From: a virus
DNA: 23,917 bases
Reading direction: 5' to 3' (one strand)
IMG/VR virus record: IMGVR_UViG_3300008259_000421
Location: 1 to 23,917 of that record
Shown here: piece after piece, positions 1 through 7,033 of the stretch
Position numbering within the stretch: position 1 is the stretch's first letter
How the letters are laid out: each line of letters opens with the position of its first letter
The notes under the pieces: model-generated
Seen by the model: the letters and a program-made list of their open reading frames with translations, nothing else
Told to the model about the DNA's origin: nothing
Database searches by the model: none
Program-made: the position numbers and the translations under genes

Positions 1-234
1 ATCCGTAGCGACAACGACATTGTGTATGTCAGCAACGTCGGCGCTTTAAAGCAAGGATTGCTAGGTCGTCTGATGGAGGACAACGCCGATATTGAGCGCG
101 CTGAATACCACTGGAACAAGTGTATGCAACTCATGGAAGAAGAAGCCGCCTCATCGAGGGGCGCTGCTCTTCCGAGACTAAACGTCGATCCATACGGTAC
201 CGGCAGTCTCAATCGTATCTACCAACTGTACTAA
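1..234 (+). CDS. C-terminal end of a virion structural protein (partial)
   Basis: The frame is open from the first base and ends in TAA, so 77 C-terminal residues of a longer gene are visible. The segment has a helical hairpin look (SNVGALKQGLLGRLMEDNAD, then ERAEYHWNKCMQLMEEE), followed by a short basic and Asn/Asp/Pro tail ending IYQLY. This kind of ending (helix with WxxA-like repeats, then xVNxDPxG) is familiar from phage head-tail connector or neck proteins, but I cannot assign a family with certainty. It lies on the same strand as the large terminase and the late genes at the other end of the window, which suits a structural role. The next gene starts inside its stop codon (taATG), so the two are translationally coupled. 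Confidence 0.6.
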   Translation: MRSDNDIVYVSNVGALKQGLLGRLMEDNADIERAEYHWNKCMQLMEEEAASSRGAALPRLNVDPYGTGSLNRIYQLY

Positions 235-758
235 TGATAGTCATTAAACCCTCCGGTGAAGACCGGAAACAGGCACGTGCTGAGGCGAAAGCAATGGGCG
301 TGCTCAGAGGCTCTATTGCACGCGGTCGCGGCAATGAGATTGGAATGATGGGCGAGATCCTTGTCCATCGAGAGATCGGAGGCAGTCGTGTAGGCGACAT
401 TAACTTCGCCTACGACATTGCCCTAACCGGAGACCTCACTATTGATGTGAAGACCACAAAGGCCGCAAGCGTGCCCCACCCGCATTATGTGGCTCGTGTG
501 TACGGTGCAGAGGGTAGTAAAGAAAAGCTAGGCGACAAATGTGATGTCTACTATTTCGTTAGGTGCAACCAACAGATGACGTTGGCTACGATTGTTGGCT
601 GGTTACCGGCCAAAGAGTTTATGGAGCGTGCAACGTTTTTGCCTAAGGGCAATGTGGACCCGAACGACGGCAAGCTCTCGTTCTCCGACGAGTACGTTCT
701 GCCCATTTCAGAATTAAACCCGCCCTCCGTGAAGGTCACGAAGAAGCGGGTTCGATAA
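234..758 (+). CDS. PD-(D/E)XK superfamily nuclease
   Basis: This is a 174-residue protein starting at the ATG that overlaps the preceding stop codon by one base (taATG). An in-frame upstream ATG at 120 would lie inside the previous gene and is rejected. The restriction-endonuclease-fold core is visible: a helix with acidic residues E35/E41 (GNEIGMMGEILVHRE), an Asp at about 61 (FAYDIAL), then a beta-strand with the D-x-K signature at about 71-73 (TIDVKTTK). These are the metal-binding and catalytic residues of the superfamily. The rest is a compact alpha/beta domain ending in a basic tail (KVTKKRVR). Likely roles are cleavage of host or replicating phage DNA, or junction processing; the exact substrate cannot be read. 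It is the last plus-strand gene before the convergent replication block, with only 13 bases to the stop of the primase gene. Confidence 0.72.
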   Translation: MIVIKPSGEDRKQARAEAKAMGVLRGSIARGRGNEIGMMGEILVHREIGGSRVGDINFAYDIALTGDLTIDVKTTKAASVPHPHYVARVYGAEGSKEKLGDKCDVYYFVRCNQQMTLATIVGWLPAKEFMERATFLPKGNVDPNDGKLSFSDEYVLPISELNPPSVKVTKKRVR

Positions 759-771
759 TTCCGTAGCTGTC

Positions 772-2928
772 TTAGAAGTCGCCACCTTGGTCGATGTCGT
801 AAGCCTCGGAGAGATCAATCTCCCAGATCTTACCACCGCCTTGACCTTTGCTTCTTACTGGCCTGATGCTCTTGTTGTGCTGGCTGACTTCCTCAAGGAC
901 AGTCATGCCGCGACGTACGAACTCAAGGTTGCCGCTGTTGCCGACAGCCCTACCGCCGTTGCATTCCTGCAACACGACTGTGAACTCGGTAAGCGTGCCG
1001 CGCCATTTGGTAAGGGCCACAGTCTCACGGACTTTCTTGGCGAAGAACTCCACCATTTCCGCGATAGCCGAACGCGAGCTGTTGTCGTAGGCCGCCGCCT
1101 CGATGAACGAGTCGATATAAGTCTTAACACCAAAACGGCTGGCGTCTTTAATCTCAATCGGCGGTTGCCAGTCGTACAGCCACTTGAGGAAGTACGGCAT
1201 CTCCGCGTTGATGGTGTTCTCGACGAACTCATTGGAACCGAACTTGACCTTATGGCCGCTGTTAATTCGCAACGCGATAATCTTGTCGCGGTTACTGCTG
1301 TCCAAAGACGGCAGAGCGGCGAGTGAGTTGGCATCTAGGTTGAGCGACATCATCACTCGACCAGACCACGGAAGCGGAATGGCATCGGCGTACTTGGCGT
1401 GATACTCAAGCCTCGGGTTAGCCACACAGCGTTTGGTAAGCTCGACGAACTTGCGCTGGTCGGCGTAGGTAGATGCCGCCGTTTGGTCATCCACAACCCA
1501 AGCAGCAGATCCGCAGAGATCGCGGTTGAAGCTGGTCTTGCCGGATAGATAATCCGAGGCGTCGCTGAAACCACCAACTGCTGCACCGACAATCTTGTTG
1601 GTGAGTAGGGTCTTTCCGTGTCCGGCTGGTCCCAACAGGATCATCAGTTGTCCTTGGTCCAAACGGTACTCTAGTACGGCTTTGTACAGGCGTTGGAACC
1701 AAGCAAGGAAATACGGAAGTGTCTCATTGCCGCTAGTATCCTTCGCAAAGAACGGCGTAATGAATGCGTTAATCCACGGCCAGTTAGCTACATCACCGTT
1801 ATCGGCAAATGGGATAGCGGTAGTGCGGCAGTTGTTGAGTATCTTCCTGCCGTTGAAATTGACCACACGTTCTTTGGAGAACACGACAGGAGCAACTTCT
1901 TCGACACGGCAATCGTTAGAGATTGTGAGTACCGCTTGTTCGACTTCGGATACGGTCTGGTTCTTCTTGAGTTTCGGGCAGAAGCCAGCCTTGCGGAGTT
2001 CGAGTACGAGCTGTTCTTTGGGGATGATAACAGGTCCGCCGTTAAGAAGTTTGTAGTATCCCTTGCCGTTGAACCAATACTGATCTAGTAGGCTAGACAG
2101 TTTCCGCTCTTCGTACTTCGTGACGAACTGCTTGCCCAAGATCGAAGCCCACGACTTAAACCCTGTACCGGCACGATCAGAGTAGCAGATCATTCCGTCT
2201 TCACGAACCTGACAGCCGTCGCGGTCGATTCCGTCGTCAATCCAGAATAACGGTCCGCGAGCACCTACGACAAACTCACCTTTCCAGCGGTTAGGGAATC
2301 GGCGAGCGACCTCAGCGGCGACATCGTCGAGTGGGATGTTGGTATCCTCAGTCCTGATCGGTGTATCGTTCGCCGCTTTAAGAAGCACGGTTCGGGCAAA
2401 GGATACAGGAATCGGGTCGCCGATACGTGTCCAGTCTTCACCGATCTCAAAGTACTGCGATGGCTTGAGACTGGTTTTGTCGAAGCCAGCCAGCAGCATC
2501 GAAGCCTTGAGTGCATCCGACAGCCGTTTCATAAACGATTCGGCTAGAGCTGGAGCGAGTGGCATTGGTTTATCGAACTCCCAGACGAGACGGATATAGC
2601 CGGACTGTGTTCTGGTACGCCATGTTGGCATATGTCCGCCGTCACATCTGATCTTGAGCACGCTGTCAATATTCGGCCAATCGACCGGAGCATCGAAGTC
2701 AGCCACAAAGCCGTGCAGTTTGTTGATCGGATTGTCTTCGCTGATTCGTCCGTTCGGACTATCGCCTTCTGCCATTGAGTAAAAGCAATGGTCGGTGTTG
2801 GCGTCGGCGCACCATGCTCGGTACTCCGCTTTCGTCGAGAACGACGGTTTTGTAAATGTGAATGTTGAGAGGTCAGCTACAGCAGTTACAGTTGCAGCAC
2901 GATGATTTTTTAGGTATCTATATTTCAT
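772..2928 (-). CDS. Primase-polymerase / SF3 helicase fusion protein
   Basis: A 718-residue replication protein. The N-terminal third resembles archaeo-eukaryotic primases (PrimPol): a catalytic D-x-D at residues 77 and 79 (GFVADFDAP) and a PSQYFEIG segment (156-163) in the place of the second AEP motif. The C-terminal part is a superfamily 3 helicase: Walker A GPAGHGKT (433-440), Walker B AAWVVDDQ (475-482), sensor-type Asn at about 530 (GRVMMSLN), and an Arg-rich stretch (SSNRDKIIALR) for the arginine finger. By family it would prime and unwind DNA at the fork in one polypeptide. It is the last gene of the minus-strand operon, directly after the polymerase. ATG 2928 sits in CATATG like several neighbours and has no clear Shine-Dalgarno. 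The length is normal for such fusions. The function of the middle region (about 220-390) is not clear. Confidence 0.88.
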   Translation of the reverse strand: MKYRYLKNHRAATVTAVADLSTFTFTKPSFSTKAEYRAWCADANTDHCFYSMAEGDSPNGRISEDNPINKLHGFVADFDAPVDWPNIDSVLKIRCDGGHMPTWRTRTQSGYIRLVWEFDKPMPLAPALAESFMKRLSDALKASMLLAGFDKTSLKPSQYFEIGEDWTRIGDPIPVSFARTVLLKAANDTPIRTEDTNIPLDDVAAEVARRFPNRWKGEFVVGARGPLFWIDDGIDRDGCQVREDGMICYSDRAGTGFKSWASILGKQFVTKYEERKLSSLLDQYWFNGKGYYKLLNGGPVIIPKEQLVLELRKAGFCPKLKKNQTVSEVEQAVLTISNDCRVEEVAPVVFSKERVVNFNGRKILNNCRTTAIPFADNGDVANWPWINAFITPFFAKDTSGNETLPYFLAWFQRLYKAVLEYRLDQGQLMILLGPAGHGKTLLTNKIVGAAVGGFSDASDYLSGKTSFNRDLCGSAAWVVDDQTAASTYADQRKFVELTKRCVANPRLEYHAKYADAIPLPWSGRVMMSLNLDANSLAALPSLDSSNRDKIIALRINSGHKVKFGSNEFVENTINAEMPYFLKWLYDWQPPIEIKDASRFGVKTYIDSFIEAAAYDNSSRSAIAEMVEFFAKKVRETVALTKWRGTLTEFTVVLQECNGGRAVGNSGNLEFVRRGMTVLEEVSQHNKSIRPVRSKGQGGGKIWEIDLSEAYDIDQGGDF

Positions 2929-2994
2929 ATGTAGGTGCCAATTGATGACGTGTTGGCCACACGGTTTTTGTTTGGGGTTATTCTAAATAAACTA

Positions 2995-4164
2995 TTACTT
3001 AGAATAAAGGTCGCAGATATGTCCTTCAGCGGCGACCGGAATATCCGGTATCCACAGCGGGGGGATGGACATAATCTCCATAATCTTTGCGAGCGCGCTT
3101 TCAGCTTGTGCTTCCGGTACTTCGCAAACCATTTCGTCATGCACGTGTAGGATGACTGGAAAACCAGCGGCGTCAACACGAAGCATCATGTCTGAGAAAA
3201 TATCACGAGCCAGACCTTGAGACAGGTTCTCCGTAAGGATACCACCCCACAAGGGGAAGTCCCGCATCTGTCCGTTACGTACGATCTTGCCGATGTAACG
3301 GAACCGATTGACTGAGCCGATCTCTTTCATCCGCTTAATCTTCCCGTAGCGCAAAGCGCGACCAGACGGAAGCTCAAGCTGAAACGGCTCGCTCACAGCA
3401 CAAGCGGTTGCCATGTCTTGGTCGAGTGAACGCCAGAACTTTGGCACCATAGGCATACGATCACGGTAGAGTTTGACCGCCTTCTCCGCCTCTTCGAGCG
3501 ACATGCCGCTGAACGTGGAGAACTTTGCGGCACCCATGCCATAACCACAGCCCAACGCAATGGCTTTTACTTTGTGCCTCAACTGCTTGTCGTAGTCTTT
3601 CAGTGGTCCGTTGTTAGGATCATGCAGACCCAACAGTACTCCGAACGCGTGATAAATATCGTCAGACTCACGGATAAGGTCGAGAGCTTTATGGTCCTTA
3701 GCGAGCCAGCACAGGGTACGTACTTCGATCTGCGACAAGTCGGCGACAATCAGTTTGTATCCGTCCTTTGGCTTAATCATATGGCGGAAGTTAACGCCGA
3801 ACATCTCGTCCCTCGGAAGGTTTTGTAGGTTGAGGTTTCCGCCGCTACCGCTGAAGCGAGCAGTGGGGTTCGCGCCACAGTACATCAGTCCGCCGTAGTA
3901 TCTTCCGTCGGCCATTGTGCCGTTGTCGAATGCTTCCAGCTTACGGAGGAAGGCGTTGATGCGTCGGTAGTTCTGTACAGCACGTGCCCAAGGACATGCG
4001 TCTTGGAATGCGGCAAACCATTTGTCAGCTTCTTCATTACCGGCAGCGAGTGATGCTGTTACGAGAGAGCGGTGTGTGGTCGCCGATCCACGGGATAGAC
4101 TGCTCTGCATTAAATAATTCAGTACGTATCTGCTCAAGGTTTGTCTTGAGTAGCGTCGTGTCAA
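2995..4164 (-). CDS. DNA polymerase A, polymerase domain (second half, different frame)
   Basis: This open frame holds the complete palm, fingers and thumb of a family A DNA polymerase. Visible motifs are the template-binding TARFSGSGGNLNLQNLP, motif A VADLSQIEVRTL (catalytic Asp), motif B RHKVKAIALGCGYG (O-helix Arg/Lys/Tyr) and motif C HVHDEMVCE (catalytic Asp-Glu). The 3'-5' exonuclease domain is in the overlapping frame just upstream (4037-4726). Residues before about ASLAAGNEEADKW (near 4060) look like out-of-frame translation of the exonuclease gene, so the ATG at 4164 is probably not a natural start. The two frames need a +1 shift to join. Neither a convincing ribosome site nor an in-frame start appears at the junction. 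It is most likely one polymerase gene interrupted by a small deletion or indel, a programmed shift, or a sequence error. The catalytic residues are intact. Confidence 0.85.
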   Translation of the reverse strand: MTRRYSRQTLSRYVLNYLMQSSLSRGSATTHRSLVTASLAAGNEEADKWFAAFQDACPWARAVQNYRRINAFLRKLEAFDNGTMADGRYYGGLMYCGANPTARFSGSGGNLNLQNLPRDEMFGVNFRHMIKPKDGYKLIVADLSQIEVRTLCWLAKDHKALDLIRESDDIYHAFGVLLGLHDPNNGPLKDYDKQLRHKVKAIALGCGYGMGAAKFSTFSGMSLEEAEKAVKLYRDRMPMVPKFWRSLDQDMATACAVSEPFQLELPSGRALRYGKIKRMKEIGSVNRFRYIGKIVRNGQMRDFPLWGGILTENLSQGLARDIFSDMMLRVDAAGFPVILHVHDEMVCEVPEAQAESALAKIMEIMSIPPLWIPDIPVAAEGHICDLYSK

Positions 4165-4726
4165 TAGGCAAACCGCGTTGTCCTACTTTACGATTGAGTG
4201 TACTGATGTTGCGCTCTGTCTGGGGCCATCTGTCAGATAGTTCCTTCCACAAACGTAAGCAAAGTTCGGAGTCAACGATTGCATATTCGGTGACTTCCTT
4301 CTTGAAGTCGTCAGTCATTGAACCCCACTGCTTGCCCTTCATGTTGTCACGTGTGGTCTTGTTGACCTCCATGCCGAACACTGCGGCGGACGCATTTTTA
4401 AGAGATCTCGGAAGACCCAAGAACGCTGTCATATCTGCGGTACAGTGCCACTCTGCTGGTGAGCATGGGTTGAACCAGCCAGCCTCAACGCCGTAGAGAT
4501 ACAGGCTTTCGTCGAAAGAGGCGTTGTGGCTCAATACCACATTACCGTCTAGCATCGCCCAATCTAATTCTCTCGGACATCCGGCGTAAACAAAACCGTC
4601 ATCGCCTACTATGGTAACCATGTAAGCGTCGAATTGAGGGTGTGAAAAGTAACCCCTCGGCCCCAATGTAGTGATGGAGCATTCACCGTCGTAATACGAC
4701 TCAAAGTCAACTGCGTAAGTAATCAT
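4037..4726 (-). CDS. DNA polymerase A, 3'-5' exonuclease domain (first half)
   Basis: A 229-residue DnaQ-like proofreading domain. Exo I is VDFESYYD (D7, E9), Exo II is SHNASFDESL (D72) and Exo III is YAIVDSEL (Y148, D152), giving the complete DEDDy set. After these the frame continues into the start of the polymerase linker (TLNRKVGQRGLPIDTTLL, then IPWIGDHTPLSR) and stops at NSITRCR. In related PolA proteins this region runs on for a few residues and into the polymerase domain, which here is in the +1 frame (2995-4164). Start ATG 4726 is chosen because the family begins at the DFE strand; the upstream ATG at 4756 would read through the terminator hairpin at 4740-4777. No Shine-Dalgarno is seen ahead of the ATG, which sits in CATATG, 13 bases after the T-run of that terminator. 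Confidence 0.85.
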   Translation of the reverse strand: MITYAVDFESYYDGECSITTLGPRGYFSHPQFDAYMVTIVGDDGFVYAGCPRELDWAMLDGNVVLSHNASFDESLYLYGVEAGWFNPCSPAEWHCTADMTAFLGLPRSLKNASAAVFGMEVNKTTRDNMKGKQWGSMTDDFKKEVTEYAIVDSELCLRLWKELSDRWPQTERNISTLNRKVGQRGLPIDTTLLKTNLEQIRTELFNAEQSIPWIGDHTPLSRNSITRCR

Positions 4727-4739
4727 ATGTCGTGTGCGT

Positions 4740-4777
4740 AAAAAGCCGCACCCCACACCATTAGGTGCGAGGTGCGG
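4740..4777 (-). terminator. Intrinsic terminator between SSB-like gene and polymerase
   Basis: Read on the minus strand, CCGCACCTCGCACC (4777-4764), loop TAAT, then GGTGTGGGGTGCGG (4759-4746) forms a 14-pair stem with two G-T wobbles and no mismatch. It is followed by C and TTTTT (4744-4740). This is a textbook Rho-independent terminator. It starts 11 bases after the stop of the SSB-like gene (4789) and ends 13 bases before the exonuclease ATG (4726). It would cut off transcription from the upstream operon just before the polymerase, unless read-through, antitermination or a further promoter supplies polymerase and primase mRNA. Confidence 0.88.
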
Positions 4778-4788
4778 TATGGGGGTTA

Positions 4789-5604
4789 TTACTCTACCTC
4801 CAGATCCAGCTCAAGCTGTTGTGGAGACAGGCGGATGCGATCCATCTCATTGTCGAGGGCGGTAGCCACAAGATTGAGAGATGCCTTCTGGACCATCAAC
4901 TCAGTGATCTGATCATTGAGTGTGGTGATATCGCCGTCGATCTTAGTGATCACACTGCGGATGGAATCAGCCTCACGCTTCAAAAGCGCAAGGGGGTTGT
5001 CGATTACAATGTTGCTCATTGGTCGTTCCCTCCCTTGGTAAGGCGTGCAGCCGAGGGTCGGCACGTACCAGCTGTATTTTCCTTTGGACATCAGCTCAGT
5101 ACCGAAGTTCCAAAAACGCGAGGAGATCGGAACGTTGGGGTTGAATGTCGAGAAGGTGAACAAACGCTTGTAGGTCAAGCGATAGGCGTCCTTCTGAACG
5201 GTGATGCGGCCAATTTGGTAATTAACGTCGCCGATTGGGTAGGGGAACAATGCGTCATCATCACCGATTTGGGGGATAAGCAGGATGATTTCAGCAAACT
5301 CCGTGACGTCGTAGCTGCTTTCCGAAGCAAGGGCTTTGGCGTCCGATTCGTTGGAGACGATCTTTGGGATATAGTCTTCACCGAATGGGACATCTTCTTT
5401 CCACCGCTTGATGGCTCCGATCACGACTACCGGAGTTTTCTGTTCGGCTTCAAGGAGAACTGAGTCCTTGTCGATAACGACCGATCCGATAGGCCCTTCG
5501 ATTTCCGACATCTTTTGGATGACGTTAAGGCGAGGGATGTCGATGTCTTGCGCTGCGAACGCGAGTCCGGTCGATGTGCTTGTGCTTAGTGCTTCTGTAC
5601 TCAT
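4789..5604 (-). CDS. SSB-like replication protein (putative)
   Basis: A 271-residue protein with no motif I can assign firmly. The N-terminal part after a Ser/Thr-rich leader (IPRLNVIQKMSEIEGPIGS, then beta-rich sequence) looks like a small beta domain. A predicted helical segment near 205-255 has coiled-coil spacing (LLKREADSIRSVITKIDGDI). The tail is acidic and ends SPQQLELDLEVE. Acidic tails are common in phage single-stranded-DNA-binding proteins. The position, between the Cas4-like exonuclease and PolA, is where DUF2815-type SSBs lie in related replication modules. SSB function is therefore an inference from synteny and the tail, not from a recognised fold. QLELDL (263-268) also fits the hexameric sliding-clamp-binding consensus QLxLxL. 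The start ATG 5604 is preceded by the AAACTAG leader motif rather than a Shine-Dalgarno. Confidence 0.5.
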   Translation of the reverse strand: MSTEALSTSTSTGLAFAAQDIDIPRLNVIQKMSEIEGPIGSVVIDKDSVLLEAEQKTPVVVIGAIKRWKEDVPFGEDYIPKIVSNESDAKALASESSYDVTEFAEIILLIPQIGDDDALFPYPIGDVNYQIGRITVQKDAYRLTYKRLFTFSTFNPNVPISSRFWNFGTELMSKGKYSWYVPTLGCTPYQGRERPMSNIVIDNPLALLKREADSIRSVITKIDGDITTLNDQITELMVQKASLNLVATALDNEMDRIRLSPQQLELDLEVE

Positions 5605-5677
5605 GTGTCTGTTTTCTAGTTTCTGATCGGTTGTTGCTTGCGCTTACTAAAGGGGACAGCCGTAACTCCCTTTCTCC

Positions 5678-6808
5678 TCATCGTGAGGAAAGTGTGTATC
5701 GTGTCGGTCCAACCTCAACGATATTGAGATCAATAGCTTCTTTCTCGAAGCTGTCAACAACAAAAGATTTTTTTCCTTTCGGGGATTTTTCGTGCAGGGC
5801 TTTTGAGAGTTGGCCCATCGTCAAGTCGGCGGCTTCGATAACTTCATCGAGACCTAATCCGTGCTTGATAGCGAGTTGCGCGAGATAGTTCTTTTCAAGT
5901 GTTTTCTTTAGGGAACCCATTGAACGCAGCTTAAGGGAGTCAAACTCAACTCCGTCATGAGCCATACCGGTAGCCTTGTGCTTGATGCCGCTTGCCCAGT
6001 TCTCCACAATCTTAGCGACAACGTAGAGTTTCTCGATAGCTGCTGGATCGTCGACTTCGCCGGAAGCGATTGGTCCGTCTGGAAGCAAGTCTGGTCGATA
6101 ACGTTTGGCTACCTCGATAGCCACAGCGCCCAATGCCGGACAGTGTTCTTCGTGGCGGCAGAAGCGGCAGTTGACTGTGGGGTTGAGATCGTCGATGTCG
6201 ATGCTCTTGTTCTCCCATTTAGGTCTTGTCGTCTCGGCTTTTCTAATTACGTCTGAGATCTCTTTGCGAAGCTGGCCCATCTCCGAACGCTCAAACGTGC
6301 CTGTCAAAATCTCATCTCGCTTCGGTACTAGGAAAGCAAAGTGGATAGTTTCAAGTTCGGTGGACTGGAACATCGCCAGTACGTACGCCTTTGCTTGCCA
6401 GTTTTTACGGGGCTCGTCGATTTTGCTGATGCCCGTTTTGTAGTCAATCTGAAGGCCGACATTACCTTTAAACGCAACAATATCAGAAGTACCGAACGTT
6501 GGTGTCTGGCAGTCGAGGTCGAGTACAAGGCGGTTCTCGCGCTGGATGGTTACGCCATCAGTGCCGCCGAAGATGTTTGTGAATACCTCATCTTCCTCCT
6601 CGATCATGCGGCTGTAGATCTGAACCTCTTCGTCGCTCTCAAGAGCGGAAGGGTCACGTACTTCAAGAGCTTCGTGGATGCGTGTCCCGATTATAGACGC
6701 GGCGTTGTTTCCGTCCTTGCCGTGATAACCAGCACAGAGGGATACGTACTTGAGTGATGAAGGTCCGAACTCTGCGTGAGCGCGGTCTGAGTGGTCAACA
6801 GAGTTCAT
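5678..6808 (-). CDS. Cas4/RecB-like PD-(D/E)XK exonuclease with Fe-S cysteines (DUF2800-like)
   Basis: A 376-residue nuclease. The RecB/Cas4 core is complete: GTRIHEALE (H45, E47), Asp109 in GTSDIVAF, D-Y-K at 122-124 (LQIDYKTG) and QAKAY (Q138, Y142). Four cysteines match the Cas4/AddB iron-sulfur pattern: C25 near the N terminus, and C214, C217, C223 (NCRFCRHEEHC). The family resects double-stranded DNA ends, giving single strands for recombination or annealing; phage members next to PolA are named DUF2800. Start 6808 is preferred over an in-frame ATG at 6832 because 6832 lies inside the upstream gene, whereas 6808 follows its stop codon at once (TAATATG). The downstream neighbour is the SSB-like gene, so the two may act together on resected ends. 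The C-terminal 100 residues are helical and of unknown role. Confidence 0.85.
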   Translation of the reverse strand: MNSVDHSDRAHAEFGPSSLKYVSLCAGYHGKDGNNAASIIGTRIHEALEVRDPSALESDEEVQIYSRMIEEEDEVFTNIFGGTDGVTIQRENRLVLDLDCQTPTFGTSDIVAFKGNVGLQIDYKTGISKIDEPRKNWQAKAYVLAMFQSTELETIHFAFLVPKRDEILTGTFERSEMGQLRKEISDVIRKAETTRPKWENKSIDIDDLNPTVNCRFCRHEEHCPALGAVAIEVAKRYRPDLLPDGPIASGEVDDPAAIEKLYVVAKIVENWASGIKHKATGMAHDGVEFDSLKLRSMGSLKKTLEKNYLAQLAIKHGLGLDEVIEAADLTMGQLSKALHEKSPKGKKSFVVDSFEKEAIDLNIVEVGPTRYTLSSR

Positions 6809-6809
6809 A

Positions 6810-7022
6810 TTAGATATTCTTTTTGGCTTCACACATTGCTTTAGCCCACTCGTAGCTTTCGCGGCTTGCTTCTTCGCCTAATGTGCCCCCTTCGGGAATA
6901 ACGATATTCTCAAATTTATTGACAGCATAACCTAAAAAGGCAATGCCAGCCATAAAGTCGATTAGAGTAACTGAAGCGTCGTAATTATTTTCTGGTTTAT
7001 CGGATCTTTTGTCTGTGCTCAT
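6810..7022 (-). CDS. Small hypothetical protein
   Basis: A 70-residue protein I do not recognise. It has a charged N terminus (MSTDKRSDKPENNYD), one mildly hydrophobic stretch (LIDFMAGIAFLGYAVN) that may be a helix packed in a fold rather than a full membrane span, and a Lys-rich end (AMCEAKKNI). It lies between SF2 helicase A (11-base gap) and the Cas4-like nuclease (starts one base after its stop), clearly within the same operon. The start is well placed: helicase stop TAA is followed by ATACTAAACAT and then ATG, giving one of the clearest examples of the ACTAA leader motif in this window. Confidence 0.7.
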   Translation of the reverse strand: MSTDKRSDKPENNYDASVTLIDFMAGIAFLGYAVNKFENIVIPEGGTLGEEASRESYEWAKAMCEAKKNI

Positions 7023-7033
7023 ATGTTTAGTAT

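Noticed and set aside
120-233. Upstream ATG of the PD-(D/E)XK nuclease frame
   Set aside because: The extra 38 residues overlap the preceding virion gene in another frame and are Arg/Ser-rich noise; the coupled ATG at 234 is better.
787-2088. Several plus-strand frames across the primase gene
   Set aside because: They are antisense shadows of a motif-rich 718-residue protein and lack start signals.
4727-4756. Ten-residue N-terminal extension of the exonuclease (MGCGFLRTRH)
   Set aside because: It would be encoded by the terminator hairpin and T-run; the family starts at the DFE strand just after the ATG at 4726.
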